Below are positions 36,902 through 46,506 of a stretch of DNA of 64,000 nucleotides, piece by piece (within the stretch, counting starts at the first letter, position 1; each line of letters begins with the position of its first letter). Source of the DNA: Verrucomicrobiota bacterium. GTDB lineage: Bacteria; Verrucomicrobiota; Verrucomicrobiia; Verrucomicrobiales; DEV007. The notes beneath the pieces are model-generated. The model was given only the letters and a program-made list of their open reading frames with translations. It was not told the origin of the DNA and did not search any database. Location: NCBI GenBank assembly GCA_018970725.1, contig JAGWVU010000012.1, positions 1 to 64,000 of the forward strand, read 5' to 3'. A program made the translations under genes and the position numbers.

Positions 36902-37675
36902 ATGAATCAGAAGCGCGTCGTCAACAAGAAGGTCGCCAAGAAAAGGGCGCCCTCCGTCGGCGGCCGCGGTCCGGTCGGCGTTCCGGGCAAGGCGGCTCCC
37001 GAAAAGATTTTCTTTGGCGCCAAACCGAAGCCCAAGCAGGGCGCCTCCATCGGGTATGCGCCTCCGGCCACCGAGACACCCGGGCTGGGAGTTGTGGCGG
37101 TCTTCCTCTTCCTCTTCTCGATCGCACTCCTCGCCGGGGTGGTGGTCTGCTTCATTCCTCCCGATCTCTCCGCCGTTTCAGGGTATCCGGTCGTGCCGGG
37201 CAAGACCGCCCCCCAGAACCTACTCCGCCGTCTCGATGACGCCATCTCAGGCGCTTACATCGACAAAAAAGAGGCTACCCTCACCTTTACTGAGCAGGAG
37301 ATCAATCTCTACCTCAACCAACGCCTCAAGAAGATCCAGAGCGGCCCCATGGCCGGAGCCCTGCGCATGGAAGGCGTGTATTGCGACCTCCAACCGGACA
37401 CGATCAACCTCTACCTCGTGCGCACCTTGGGCGACAAGCCTCTCGTGATCTCCACGTCCTGGGTTGTCGAGGGCGATCCCGAGGACCAGAAGTTCGTTTG
37501 CCAAACCAGTTCGATCGGAGCCATCAAGGTTGACGGAGCTTCCCTGCAACCGGTGGTGGCCCCCTTCAAGCGCTTCCGCGAAACCTGCGCCCGCGAACTC
37601 GCCGCTCTTCAGGACGTCACCGTCGACCGCCTTCGCATTGACGACGGCAAGCTCGTCGTCCACGTGCAGCCCTGA
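36902..37675 (+). CDS. single-pass membrane protein, unknown function
   Basis: A 257-residue protein. A basic, Gly/Pro-rich N-terminus (residues 1-60) is followed by one hydrophobic helix near 62-84 (VVAVFLFLFSIALLAGVVVCF), then about 170 residues outside the cytoplasm. That part contains LTFTEQEINLYLNQRLKKIQ, resembling lipid-binding DUF-type periplasmic domains whose helix binds between strands, and LYLVRTLGDKPLVISTSW. I recognise no named family. It lies 34 bases after fmdB in the same direction and has a candidate promoter of its own. Confidence 0.75.
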   Translation: MNQKRVVNKKVAKKRAPSVGGRGPVGVPGKAAPEKIFFGAKPKPKQGASIGYAPPATETPGLGVVAVFLFLFSIALLAGVVVCFIPPDLSAVSGYPVVPGKTAPQNLLRRLDDAISGAYIDKKEATLTFTEQEINLYLNQRLKKIQSGPMAGALRMEGVYCDLQPDTINLYLVRTLGDKPLVISTSWVVEGDPEDQKFVCQTSSIGAIKVDGASLQPVVAPFKRFRETCARELAALQDVTVDRLRIDDGKLVVHVQP

Positions 37676-37774
37676 GCATCGTTCCTCCGGGCCACCCCGG
37701 CTGCTTCCGCCGGGCCTTCGGTTGGGCCGATTTGCTTCTGGAATCCCCGCCCCTCTGCGTCGTAGAATCCCTCC

Positions 37775-39205
37775 ATGTTCCGGCTCCCGCTGTCGCTCGT
37801 CGTTCTCTTCGGCGGCATGGCTTCGCTCCCCGCCCAAACGCCTCCGCTGCCCGGCAAGGTGGTCCCCGCGACCCTCCCCAGCGCGATCAGCCCCTCCGGG
37901 CAGTTCACCATCTATGGCGGCACCTCCGCGCTCCGGGGAGACTTCCTGACCCGATGCGAGGCCCTCAGCCGGGACTTGGCCGCGGTCACCGGGCAGGGCA
38001 AGTCCCGGTGGATCCACCCCTGCGTCATCGAGTTGACCGTCCCGGAAAGTTCGAAAGTGGTGCAGCGCCGGGCCTCCGCCCGGGTCTTTGCTCTGGATCC
38101 CCAAGGGTATCGGCTCCAGCTCTATCTCTTGATCGACGATGAGTTCCAACTCGACGAATTCGAGCATGCGTTCATCCGTCTTCTGTTGATCGAGCGGATG
38201 CTGCGCTCCAACCGTCCCGAGGCGGACGTCGACCGGCTTCCCGCATGGATGCTCGCGGGCGTGGCCGGATTGATCGAGTATCGTCGTGCCGGCCGCCCTT
38301 CCGATGTCTTCTCCGCGTTGATGGATGCACGCCAGATCCCGCCCGTGTCCGAGGTCATTGCGGGCCAGGGCGCGGAGATCACGGACAGCGTATCCCGGGG
38401 CATTCACCAGGCCTGCTCGGCAGCCTTGGTGCAGGCTCTGCTCGATCAAGCCACCGGCCCCGCACGATTCCAGGCGATGCTTGAGGATTTGGCTTACTCG
38501 AAAGCCCCGGTCGCGGAACTCCTCCGGACCCATTTCCCGGCCATCGACCAGGCCCCGGAAGCCCTCGCCAAGTGGTGGACCCTGCAGCTCGCGTCCATGA
38601 GCGAGCGCTCGGCCTATGAATTGCTGTCGCCCGCCGAGACGGAGCGCCTCCTCCAGCAGGCGCTGGTGATCGATTTCCCGGAGACCGATTCCGAATCCCC
38701 GTCCCGGAAGCCTGAACGGAGGACGCCGAACCCGGGCCGGCTGCGGGTTTTTCCCAGAAAGAGCGGCGAGCAAGCCCGGGAGGTCACCACCTTTGCCAAC
38801 GGCACCCTCGAGGATTTCGCCAATTTTGTGCGGGATCCCCGTTCGCCCACCGCCTTGCGACAATGCGAGGAACGCCTCAACAAACTGACGACCCGGTGCT
38901 TTCCGCTCCATCGTCCGATCATCGCTTCCTATGGGCGGGTCATATCCCGTTTGCTTGGGGAGGAGACAGCCGGGATCGCGGAGGAACTCGATTCCCTGAG
39001 GAAGCGCCGGAGCGAACTCACCTCGTTGATGGGCGGGGTCAGCGACTACATGAATTGGTATGTCACTACCCAGGTCCAGGAGGCATCCGATGATTTCAAT
39101 GGCTATGCCGAGGCCCTGAAAACCCTCGAACGACTCGAGTCGCGACGCCGGCGTGATCCGGTCACCACCTACCTCGACGCCATGGAACGGGAATTGGCCC
39201 CGTGA
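37775..39205 (+). CDS. secreted peptidase-MA-like protein lacking the zinc motif, unknown function
   Basis: A 476-residue secreted protein with a signal peptide (PLSLVVLFGGMASLPAQ). Residues 40-230 follow the peptidase MA pattern: strands around FALDPQGYRLQLYLLIDD, a helix where the zinc motif would sit (FEHAFIRLLLIERML) and LPAWMLAGVAGLIEYR, which resembles the LPxWLxEGlA segment. However, HExxH is absent, so catalysis is unlikely. The C-terminal 200 residues are helical and charged. The TAGAAT at 37765-37770 could be a -10 element for a nearly leaderless transcript. No named family identified. Confidence 0.7.
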   Translation: MFRLPLSLVVLFGGMASLPAQTPPLPGKVVPATLPSAISPSGQFTIYGGTSALRGDFLTRCEALSRDLAAVTGQGKSRWIHPCVIELTVPESSKVVQRRASARVFALDPQGYRLQLYLLIDDEFQLDEFEHAFIRLLLIERMLRSNRPEADVDRLPAWMLAGVAGLIEYRRAGRPSDVFSALMDARQIPPVSEVIAGQGAEITDSVSRGIHQACSAALVQALLDQATGPARFQAMLEDLAYSKAPVAELLRTHFPAIDQAPEALAKWWTLQLASMSERSAYELLSPAETERLLQQALVIDFPETDSESPSRKPERRTPNPGRLRVFPRKSGEQAREVTTFANGTLEDFANFVRDPRSPTALRQCEERLNKLTTRCFPLHRPIIASYGRVISRLLGEETAGIAEELDSLRKRRSELTSLMGGVSDYMNWYVTTQVQEASDDFNGYAEALKTLERLESRRRRDPVTTYLDAMERELAP

Positions 39206-39240
39206 AGGCTCGCCTCCATCCCAACAAAGCCACAAGAAAG

Positions 39241-39268
39241 TTGCGCCGCGGCGGGTTCCGCATAGGTT
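39241..39268 (+). promoter_or_regulatory. candidate sigma-70 promoter for the Minf_1886-type gene
   Basis: TTGCGC (39241-39246), 16-base spacer, TAGGTT (39263-39268). The ATG at 39299 lies 30 bases downstream, leaving a short leader with AAGGG 10 bases before the ATG, one of the few Shine-Dalgarno-like stretches in the window. Confidence 0.42.
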
Positions 39269-39298
39269 CGCCACCTTCCCTTTCCAAGGGCCAAGCCC

Positions 39299-39715
39299 AT
39301 GCAAGATAAATTTGGCATCGATGAGGCAGTGGAGCTGATCCTCAAGACGGATCCCCGTTTCCACCGTGACGCATACCTTTTTGTGCGGGAAGTGCTCGAT
39401 CTTGCGGTGGAAAAGTTGGGCCGCGCCAAATCCTCACGCGCGGATCGCCACGTGAGCGGCCCCGAAATGCTCATGGTCTTCAAGGAACACGCCTTGGGCC
39501 AGTTCGGCCCCATGGTGCCAATCGTCTTGGAAACCTGGGGCATCAGGAGTTGCTTCGACGTCGGAAGCATCGTCTACAATTTGATCGAGTCCGGCATCCT
39601 CGGGAAGTCGGAGAGCGACCGGATCGAGGACTTCAGGGATGTCTTCGATTTCCACGAGGCTTTTGTCGCTCCATTCCTTGGCGGTCCCGGGAACAACATG
39701 GCGCCGAACCGCTGA
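39299..39715 (+). CDS. Minf_1886 family protein
   Basis: A 138-residue protein of the family named after Methylacidiphilum infernorum Minf_1886, which is widespread in Verrucomicrobiota and Planctomycetota and has no known function. Typical features are the N-terminal VELILKTDPRFHRDAYLFVRE, core ILKTDPRFHRDAYLFVRE, HVSGPEMLMVFKEHALGQFG and the acidic end FRDVFDFHEAF. It appears cytoplasmic and all-alpha with a compact fold. The downstream M16 peptidase begins about 46 bases later, so co-transcription is possible. Confidence 0.9.
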   Translation: MQDKFGIDEAVELILKTDPRFHRDAYLFVREVLDLAVEKLGRAKSSRADRHVSGPEMLMVFKEHALGQFGPMVPIVLETWGIRSCFDVGSIVYNLIESGILGKSESDRIEDFRDVFDFHEAFVAPFLGGPGNNMAPNR

Positions 39716-39761
39716 GCAGCCCCTTTTCTTTATCGTCCCGCCCCAACCCTCCATACCCACC

Positions 39762-42308
39762 GTGATCCATTCCATCAGCCTGCCCCCGCACCAACCGCGC
39801 GTCATCAGCCTGGCAAACGGCTTCCAAGCCCTGCTCAAGCCGGACCCGGCGGCCACCGTGGTCAGCCTGCAAGTCTGGGTCGGCACCGGGAGCATCCACG
39901 AGGACGAATGGCAGGGAGCCGGGCTCTCACACCTCCTCGAGCACATGCTTTTTAACGGAACGGAACGGCGGGGTCCGCGTCAGGTGGCCGAGGATGTTCA
40001 GGCCGCGGGGGCCTCGATCAACGCCTACACCACGTTCGACCGCACGGTCTACTATATCGATACCCCCCCGGAATCCACCGCCGATTGTCTTGATATCCTC
40101 GCCGATATGATCCTGCACTCCACCCTGCCGGAGGAGGAATTCCGCAAGGAGATCGACGTCATCCATCGGGAAATGGCCATGGGTGAGGACTCTCCCGAGC
40201 GCACGGTGATGAAGCTTCTGTTCTCAACCGCCTTCCAGAAACATCCCTGCCGCCATCCGGTGATCGGGTATCGGGATGTCTTCGACCAGATCACGCACGC
40301 GGATTTGATCGCGTTTTACCGCCATCATTACGTTCCTGAAAACATGTTCCTCGTGGCTGCGGGCCCCTTCGATGAGGAGGACCTGGCTCTCCGGGTTGAG
40401 TCCCTCTTCGGCGCGGCCCCCCGGGGCCGGAGGCGTCCCGTGATTCTTCCGCTGGAGCCTCGTCAACAAGGACAGCGGGTCGTCTTCCGGGAAGGCAGCA
40501 CCCAACAGACCCACCTCCGGTTGGTGTGGCACGCTCCACAGGTCACCGATCCCAATGCCGGCGCCATTGACCTCGTCGCGTCCATCCTCGGGTCCGGCGT
40601 CAGCTCCCGGCTCTATCAGAAACTTCGTGAGGAGCAGCATCTCGTGCAGAAGATCGGCTCTTTCTTCTACGCGATGGGCGATCTCGGGTTGTTCATCGTC
40701 TCTGCGGAGGTTGACCCTGATAAAGTGGAAGCGGCGCGGGATGGAATTCTTGAGGAGGTTGCACGACTCTGTGAGGAAGGAGTCACCGAGGCGGAACGCT
40801 CCAAGGCGCTGAACTCGGCGTTGTCCGAGTCACTCTCTTCCCTGACCACTTCCGAAGGGATCGCTTCGGACATCGGTTCAAGCTGGTTGCACACCCGGAA
40901 CCCGGACTTCACCAAGGTGCATCTCAAAGGCCTCCAGGAGACCACGGTGGAGCATCTCCGTCACGTCGCCCGCACGTTTCTCCATCCGGATCAGGTCTCC
41001 ATCGTCGCTTTGGTTCCCAAAACCGATCGTAACGGGCCCTTCATTCATGTGCCCGCAGCGACCGCCCGGGAGACGGAGAAGCGGACGCTGAGCAACGGGC
41101 TGACCTTGCTCCTCAAAAAAGACGACCGCCTCCCCCTTGTCTCCGTCTGCACCTACTCGCGGGGCGGTTGCCTAGCCGAGCCGGTCGATGTCCCCGGGGT
41201 GACTTGCCTCTTCTCGCGCCTTCTTACCAAAGACACCACCAAATTGTCCGCCACCCGGGTCACCGAGAGAATCGAGTCCGCAGGCGGGATTTTCTATCCT
41301 GTCGCCGGCGGCAACACTTTCGGCGTGCAAGCCGCTGTGATGGCCCCGGATTGGGATCTTGCCCTGGAAACGGTCGCCGACAGCCTGACCATTCCTGCTT
41401 TTCTCGATTCGGTCCTGATGAAAGAAAAAGAGGCGCAGATCGCTTCCATCCGCTCCGATCTGGATAGTCCGATGACCATTGCCTCCAGCCTCATGCGGAA
41501 AGTGCTTTTCGCCGGTCATCCTTACCAGTTTCCGCGATCCGGGACCGAGGAGGGAGTCAAGGCCGTCACCCGGGATCATCTTCTCGGTCTCCACCGGACC
41601 TGCGTCTCCGCCGCTAACACGGTTCTTTCGGTCTACGGCGATATCGATCCCGAGGCCGTCGCGGATCGCGCCGAGGCTTTGTTCGCCCCGCTGCCCCTTG
41701 GCGAACGACTCTTCGCCTCGCTCGCTCCGGCCCCGCGGATTTCCGAAACGGTGCGCTACGAGCAATCCTATGCCAAAGAACAGGCCGTGGTCCTTTTCGC
41801 CTTCCCGACAGGCGGTCTCCATGATCCGGATGCACTTGCCCTGGACCTTTTGAGCGACGCCTGCAGTGATATGAGTTCCCGGTTCTTCAATCGGATCCGG
41901 GAAGATCTCGGTGCGGCCTACGCTGTCGGTGCCAGCACCCTTCTCGGAGCCGCCGGGGGCTGTTTCTTTTTCTATGCCCTCACTTCCGCCGAGCTTTCCG
42001 GGAAGGTCGAAGACGCCCTCCGCGGGGAAATCGACTTCCTCGCCCACAACGGACTGGAGGCCCCGGAGCTCGCCCGGGCGAAGCGCTCCTGGCAGGGAGG
42101 CAACCAAAACCGTCTGCAAAGTATCGCCAGCCAGGCAAGCATCCACTGTCTCGACGAGATCCAAGGATTCGGCTGGAACCACTCACACCTCACCCCGGCG
42201 CAGATGGACGCCCTCGACGCCGGCCAACTCCGGGACATCGCGCAACGCCATTTCCTCGATCGCCCCCACGGGGTGATCCGCCTTCTGCCGGAGGCCCAAC
42301 CGTCCTGA
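39762..42308 (+). CDS. M16-family zinc metallopeptidase, two-domain fused form
   Basis: An 848-residue peptidase with both M16 halves in one chain. The N-half has the inverted zinc motif HLLEH (in LSHLLEHMLFNGTE) and the third zinc ligand Glu about 77 residues later (VIHREMAMGE). The C-half (from about residue 440, LSNGLTLLLKKDDRL) lacks HxxEH, as expected for the inactive half that closes the chamber. No signal peptide is seen, so it is probably cytoplasmic or unconventional. I choose GTG 39762; an ATG at 39639 would overlap the previous gene by 77 bases and add a Ser/Arg-rich extension. No ribosome binding site decides it. Confidence 0.87.
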   Translation: MIHSISLPPHQPRVISLANGFQALLKPDPAATVVSLQVWVGTGSIHEDEWQGAGLSHLLEHMLFNGTERRGPRQVAEDVQAAGASINAYTTFDRTVYYIDTPPESTADCLDILADMILHSTLPEEEFRKEIDVIHREMAMGEDSPERTVMKLLFSTAFQKHPCRHPVIGYRDVFDQITHADLIAFYRHHYVPENMFLVAAGPFDEEDLALRVESLFGAAPRGRRRPVILPLEPRQQGQRVVFREGSTQQTHLRLVWHAPQVTDPNAGAIDLVASILGSGVSSRLYQKLREEQHLVQKIGSFFYAMGDLGLFIVSAEVDPDKVEAARDGILEEVARLCEEGVTEAERSKALNSALSESLSSLTTSEGIASDIGSSWLHTRNPDFTKVHLKGLQETTVEHLRHVARTFLHPDQVSIVALVPKTDRNGPFIHVPAATARETEKRTLSNGLTLLLKKDDRLPLVSVCTYSRGGCLAEPVDVPGVTCLFSRLLTKDTTKLSATRVTERIESAGGIFYPVAGGNTFGVQAAVMAPDWDLALETVADSLTIPAFLDSVLMKEKEAQIASIRSDLDSPMTIASSLMRKVLFAGHPYQFPRSGTEEGVKAVTRDHLLGLHRTCVSAANTVLSVYGDIDPEAVADRAEALFAPLPLGERLFASLAPAPRISETVRYEQSYAKEQAVVLFAFPTGGLHDPDALALDLLSDACSDMSSRFFNRIREDLGAAYAVGASTLLGAAGGCFFFYALTSAELSGKVEDALRGEIDFLAHNGLEAPELARAKRSWQGGNQNRLQSIASQASIHCLDEIQGFGWNHSHLTPAQMDALDAGQLRDIAQRHFLDRPHGVIRLLPEAQPS

Positions 42309-42317
42309 AGGTTGGGC
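42294..42317 (+). terminator. perfect 8-bp hairpin overlapping the M16 stop codon
   Basis: GCCCAACC (42294-42301) pairs with GGTTGGGC (42310-42317) around an 8-base loop that contains the TGA stop. No T run follows, so it would be a non-canonical terminator or an mRNA 3'-end stabiliser. Confidence 0.4.
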
Positions 42318-42476
42318 AATCGTCCCGACAAGGCGTCCCGCACCCCCGGATCAACCCACCGCCCGGACTGCCTCATCTCCCGGGCTTTGGGGCGGCGAAA
42401 GAGACGATTTTGAACTCAATCCCGCACGAGGAACCGAAAGCGGCCCCAAAACGTCGCCGCTGACGTGCTCTTTGCG

Positions 42477-43763
42477 TCACATCACGATTTCCTTCAGCGC
42501 GCCCGAGCTGTCGCCATGACGCTCGGCATTTACGCCGATGCCGTGGAGCAAGGTCAGCCAGGCATTGCAAAGCGGCGTGTCTTTCGGCGCGACGATGTTC
42601 TGGCCGAGCTTGATGCCCGCCCCGCCGCCGGTGAGGAGCGTGGGGCAGTTGTCGAGGTTGTGCTCGGTGCGGATGTTGCTGCCGTAGGCGAGGGCGACGT
42701 GATCGAATAGACGGCTGCCATCGGCTTCCTTCGTCGCTTTGAGCTTGTCGATCAATCCGGCAAGCAACTCGCTCTGCACGAGGTCACGCTGCTGCGAGGC
42801 GGCGAGCTTTTCGCCCATCGTGGAGTGGTAGTGGCTCATGTCATGCGGCGCGACCTTGATCCCGATGCTTGTCAGCAGCGTGCTCACCGGCTGGCGATAC
42901 GTCAGCACGCGGGTGCTATCCGTCTGCATCGCGGCGAGGATGATGTCATACATGATCTTGATCTCCTCCTTGCCCGCCAAACCCTCCTGAGGTTGAGGAA
43001 TCGGTGCCTTCGGTTGCGGCACGCCGATCCATTGCTCATCCTTCGCGAGGCGCGTCTCGATATCGCGGATGCCCTGGAAGTATTCGTCGAGCTTGGCTCG
43101 GTCGTTTTTGCCAAGACCGCGCTGCATCGCCTTCGCATTCTCCATCACCGTGTCGAGCACGCTGCGCTTCTGCGCCAGCATCGCCTTCTGTTGCTCGATG
43201 GGCGTCGTGTCTTTGGAAAACAGCCGATGAAACGCCTCCACGGGTCCTTTGTGACCTCCGATGGGCTTGCCGCTCACATCCCAAGCCATCGAAAGCCCCG
43301 GCCCATGCCCGGAAGCCTCCGCGTTCTCGCTGCCATTGAGTTGCAGCGACGCAAAACGCGTATCCATGCCCAGCTTCGCCGCCGCCACCTGATCCGCCGA
43401 GATGCTGTTGTGAAACGTCTGCCCCGGCTCCGCGAATCGGTTCGCGCCCGTGAGCCACATCGTGCTGCCCCAGTGCCCTTCGTTCGAGTATTTGTTCCAA
43501 AGCCCCTGCACGATGGAAAAGTCCGCCTTGTGCCGTGCCAGCGGCTTCAAGCCCTCCGGCAGCGTGTAGTCCTTCCCCGTCTGCTTGATGTCCGGAAACC
43601 ACGTCTCCGTCGTGATCCCCCAGCCAAATCCAAGAAACACCAACCGCTTCGGCGGTGCCGCCGGAGTTGCGGCCGAAGCAAAGCGACGAAATCCCAGGGA
43701 CTCAAGCGCAGGCAAGGCAATGAGCGAAGTGTTGGACTGGAGAAAGCGACGGCGGGTTTTCAT
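42477..43763 (-). CDS. DUF1552 family protein, Tat-exported
   Basis: A 428-residue protein with a Tat signal (KTRRRFLQSNTSLIA, residues 2-16). The body begins KRLVFLGFGWGITTETWFP and contains LTGANRFAEPG and SSADQVAAAKLG-like segments (ISADQVAAAKLG), typical of DUF1552. DUF1552 genes pair with DUF1592-type cytochrome genes, as here with a 6-base gap. Its function is unknown but export with a haem protein suggests an extracellular redox role. It is last in the minus-strand block whose codon habits look different from the flanking genes. Confidence 0.9.
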   Translation of the reverse strand: MKTRRRFLQSNTSLIALPALESLGFRRFASAATPAAPPKRLVFLGFGWGITTETWFPDIKQTGKDYTLPEGLKPLARHKADFSIVQGLWNKYSNEGHWGSTMWLTGANRFAEPGQTFHNSISADQVAAAKLGMDTRFASLQLNGSENAEASGHGPGLSMAWDVSGKPIGGHKGPVEAFHRLFSKDTTPIEQQKAMLAQKRSVLDTVMENAKAMQRGLGKNDRAKLDEYFQGIRDIETRLAKDEQWIGVPQPKAPIPQPQEGLAGKEEIKIMYDIILAAMQTDSTRVLTYRQPVSTLLTSIGIKVAPHDMSHYHSTMGEKLAASQQRDLVQSELLAGLIDKLKATKEADGSRLFDHVALAYGSNIRTEHNLDNCPTLLTGGGAGIKLGQNIVAPKDTPLCNAWLTLLHGIGVNAERHGDSSGALKEIVM

Positions 43764-43769
43764 GAACGG

Positions 43770-46493
43770 CTATTTCGTGTGGAATTCCTTGCTGCTGACG
43801 AGCGCGTGAATGAACTCGCGCATCGCGAGGTCTTTCTTGCTGGCCTGGGTGATGAGGTCGTCGATCAACGGCTCGTCGCAGAAGCCGATGGGGCGGCCTA
43901 AAGCGAACTCGATCAAGGCCTCGCTGAAGCTGCGGGCGAAGGCGTCGGACTTGGTGTCGATGATGTCGCGGAGGGAGAAGAAGTCGGTGAAGGACGGGCC
44001 TTTGTGGAAGGCGGAGGCGGGGTCGATGGGCCAGCGTTTGGTGCTCTTGGGGTCGGGCTTGCCGTTGGCATCGAGCGCGGTGTAGCTTTCCTCGGTGCGC
44101 CATTGGCCGGCGGCGTCGAAGTTTTCCAAACCGAAGCCGATCGGATCGATCTTGCGATGGCAGCTGGCGCACTGCGGGTCCTCCTGATGGGCGAGCAATC
44201 GCTCCTTCGTGGTGAGCACCTTGCCGGCGAGTCGCGTGATGGCGGGCACGTTGGCAGGCGCGGGCGGTGGTGGATCGTGGAGGAGCTTGCGCAGCACCCA
44301 GGCACCGCGCTCGACGGGGCTGGTACGCTCGCCATTGCCGCCCATAAAATGAATGGCCGCCATGCCGAGCAGACCACCACGCGGCGAGTCCTTCGGCAGC
44401 GACACCTTCTCATAGCCGTCGCCCTTCACGCCCGGGATGCCGTAGTAGTGGGCAAGCACGCGGTTGATGACGACGTAGTCGGCTTTGAGCAAATCACGCA
44501 GGCTGGCGTTGTGTTTGAGAATGTGCGCGATGGTCTCGTGGATCTCGCCTTTCGCCGCGACCTTCGTGCCGGTGTCAAAACGCGGATACAGCGCGCGATT
44601 CACCTCGAAGAAGTCGATGCGATCCAATCCGAGCCACTGATGCACAAACGCCGTCAAAAAACCCTCCGAACGCGGATCATCGAGCAGGCGGTTGGTTTGT
44701 GCGGCAAGCACTTCGGGCTTCGAGAGGTCACTTTTCCGCAGCTCGGCATCCGGTGGCGCACTCCAGAGGAAATAAGCGAGACGAATCGCGAGTTCGGGGC
44801 CAGACAGAGTCTTCTGCTTCTCATCTTTTACCCCTAACTTTTCACCAGCCTCCTCTTTTGGTAAAAGATCCGGGGTGAAAGATGGGGAACCGGATTCTGC
44901 CAGGTAGAGGAACATCGGCGAGGCGAGCACGACGGAGAGCGTCTCCTTCAACGCGGCCACGGGCTTGTCACCAGCTTTGCGGCGGGCGTCGTAGAGGCGC
45001 ATCAAGCGATCCACATACTCCGCAGGAGGCGGCGTGCCGCGAAAGGCCTCCGTGGCGAAGCGCTCGAAGGCTGCACGCAGTTCGACAGCGGCGGGAGCGG
45101 GTGACTTGTCGTCGAGCGGCAGCTTCAAGGCTGCAAACCCCGGCGGCACGGGCTTCGTGGCATTCGGCACGCGCTCGATCTCGATCCAGTCCACCCACAG
45201 CACCAGCTCGGGGCCGATGCCGTTGCGCTTCACGGCCTCGGCGCGTTTGCGATTCCCTTCTTCGTTTGTGTCCCAACTGCCTTTTTCGCGGAGGAAGAGC
45301 GAGCGGTTTTCACGAGTGAGGTTGCCTCGCGTCAACGTGAGCGGGATCTCGATGGTTTGCGGATTTTCCATCGTGCCGGTAATCTCGAACGTGTTCAATA
45401 CCTTGCCTGTGCGGGCATGAATGCCGAAATCGAGGAATCGACGCTCCACTGGCGCGTCCTTCACCGCCGCGGATCGCACGCGGACGATGTAATCGCCCAC
45501 CGGCCAGTCAAAGGGCACGAGCAGCTCGATGTAGTTGACGTTCAGCTCCGACGGATGCCGCGTCTGCACGCCGAGATAAGCACCGCGATCCACGCCGGGC
45601 ATGCCGATGTAATACTCGTGATACTTCAGCCAACCTGCGCCAAGCGAATCGTTCGCCAGGTCGGCATCGTTCTCGCCTTTCTTATCAAAGCCAAATGTCC
45701 GCGGATTCGGCGCACCGGGGATGCGTGCCCACTCGCGACGGAGGCGCGATCCATTGTTGTTCACCTCGGCGCGGATCTTCTCGACGATTTCTTTGTTCTC
45801 CGGCTTCCTAGCGGCTTCATCGACCGCATTCACCCACTTCTGCGCCCGCTCGCGGGCATCGATTTGATACTTCACGAAGTCGCGGACCTTCGGCGTCGTC
45901 GTCTCGCCTTCGTAATGCAGTTTCTTCGTCACGCTCGCCGCGGTTTGCCACGCAAACGCCTCCTCCAGCGCCTCGCGACCGAGCGCCTGATACTGCTCGA
46001 TCTGGTTCGCCGACATGAAGAGATTCGAGCCCACGGTATCAAAGGCCCCCGAGCCACCATCCGGCGGCAACTCGGCCACATTGATCTCGACGCCGAGTAG
46101 CTCGCGCAGCGTGTTCTTGTATTCCCGCCGATTCAGCCGCCGCATCGTGATGACGCCCTTCTGGTCGCCCAGAGTCCGCCGGGCCGCGACCATCACATTC
46201 GCCAGATCGTCGAGGAAATCGGCCTTTGCGGCACTTGCCGGCTGTTTTTCATCTGTCGGCGGCATGTCGCCCGAATTCAACGCATTCAGCACCTTCTGCC
46301 ACTTCTCGGCGACCTCGACACTCGTGATCGAAAGCGGCAGATCATCCACGCGGAACTTCCCTTTCTGCTTCTCCGGCCCGTGGCAACTCACGCAGTGCTC
46401 TTTGAAAAGAGCGCGGTGTTTCTCCGGCATCGCCGGATCGGCGGCGAGAAGGAGGGAAGGAGCAAGGAAGAGCCAAAGAAAGCGCGTCATCAT
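43770..46493 (-). CDS. PSCyt/DUF1587-DUF1595-DUF1592-DUF1588-DUF1585 secreted cytochrome protein
   Basis: A 907-residue exported protein. It has a signal peptide ([17 protein letters not shown]) and a haem domain with CVSCH (residues 35-39, [16 protein letters not shown]). DUF1587 follows ([18 protein letters not shown]), then a central carbohydrate-binding-like region, DUF1595 ([18 protein letters not shown]), DUF1592 ([19 protein letters not shown]), DUF1588 ([15 protein letters not shown]) and DUF1585, with a second CxxCH in [19 protein letters not shown]. The linker before DUF1592 contains a lysine/glutamate-rich insert encoded by an imperfect palindrome (44822-44884). It is followed after 6 bases by its DUF1552 partner and preceded by a cytochrome-c-like remnant. 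Confidence 0.92.
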   Translation of the reverse strand: MMTRFLWLFLAPSLLLAADPAMPEKHRALFKEHCVSCHGPEKQKGKFRVDDLPLSITSVEVAEKWQKVLNALNSGDMPPTDEKQPASAAKADFLDDLANVMVAARRTLGDQKGVITMRRLNRREYKNTLRELLGVEINVAELPPDGGSGAFDTVGSNLFMSANQIEQYQALGREALEEAFAWQTAASVTKKLHYEGETTTPKVRDFVKYQIDARERAQKWVNAVDEAARKPENKEIVEKIRAEVNNNGSRLRREWARIPGAPNPRTFGFDKKGENDADLANDSLGAGWLKYHEYYIGMPGVDRGAYLGVQTRHPSELNVNYIELLVPFDWPVGDYIVRVRSAAVKDAPVERRFLDFGIHARTGKVLNTFEITGTMENPQTIEIPLTLTRGNLTRENRSLFLREKGSWDTNEEGNRKRAEAVKRNGIGPELVLWVDWIEIERVPNATKPVPPGFAALKLPLDDKSPAPAAVELRAAFERFATEAFRGTPPPAEYVDRLMRLYDARRKAGDKPVAALKETLSVVLASPMFLYLAESGSPSFTPDLLPKEEAGEKLGVKDEKQKTLSGPELAIRLAYFLWSAPPDAELRKSDLSKPEVLAAQTNRLLDDPRSEGFLTAFVHQWLGLDRIDFFEVNRALYPRFDTGTKVAAKGEIHETIAHILKHNASLRDLLKADYVVINRVLAHYYGIPGVKGDGYEKVSLPKDSPRGGLLGMAAIHFMGGNGERTSPVERGAWVLRKLLHDPPPPAPANVPAITRLAGKVLTTKERLLAHQEDPQCASCHRKIDPIGFGLENFDAAGQWRTEESYTALDANGKPDPKSTKRWPIDPASAFHKGPSFTDFFSLRDIIDTKSDAFARSFSEALIEFALGRPIGFCDEPLIDDLITQASKKDLAMREFIHALVSSKEFHTK
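44822..44884. repeat. imperfect palindrome inserted in frame in the DUF1592 gene
   Basis: Arm 44822-44846 (CATCTTTTACCCC...) and arm 44860-44884 (...GGGGTGAAAGATG) match as inverted repeats in 19 of 25 positions, with 13 bases between them. The stretch is AT-richer than its surroundings. Read on the minus strand it encodes the linker residues between DUF1595 and DUF1592 ([22 protein letters not shown]), core [15 protein letters not shown]. The length of 63 bases keeps the frame. This looks like a mobile palindromic element tolerated inside a coding region. Confidence 0.6.
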
Positions 46494-46506
46494 GTTGGGT
46501 ATCGAC

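Noticed and set aside
39639-39761. ATG at 39639 as the M16 peptidase start
   Set aside because: It overlaps the Minf_1886-type gene by 77 bases and encodes a Ser/Arg-rich stretch unlike M16 proteins; GTG 39762 is simpler.
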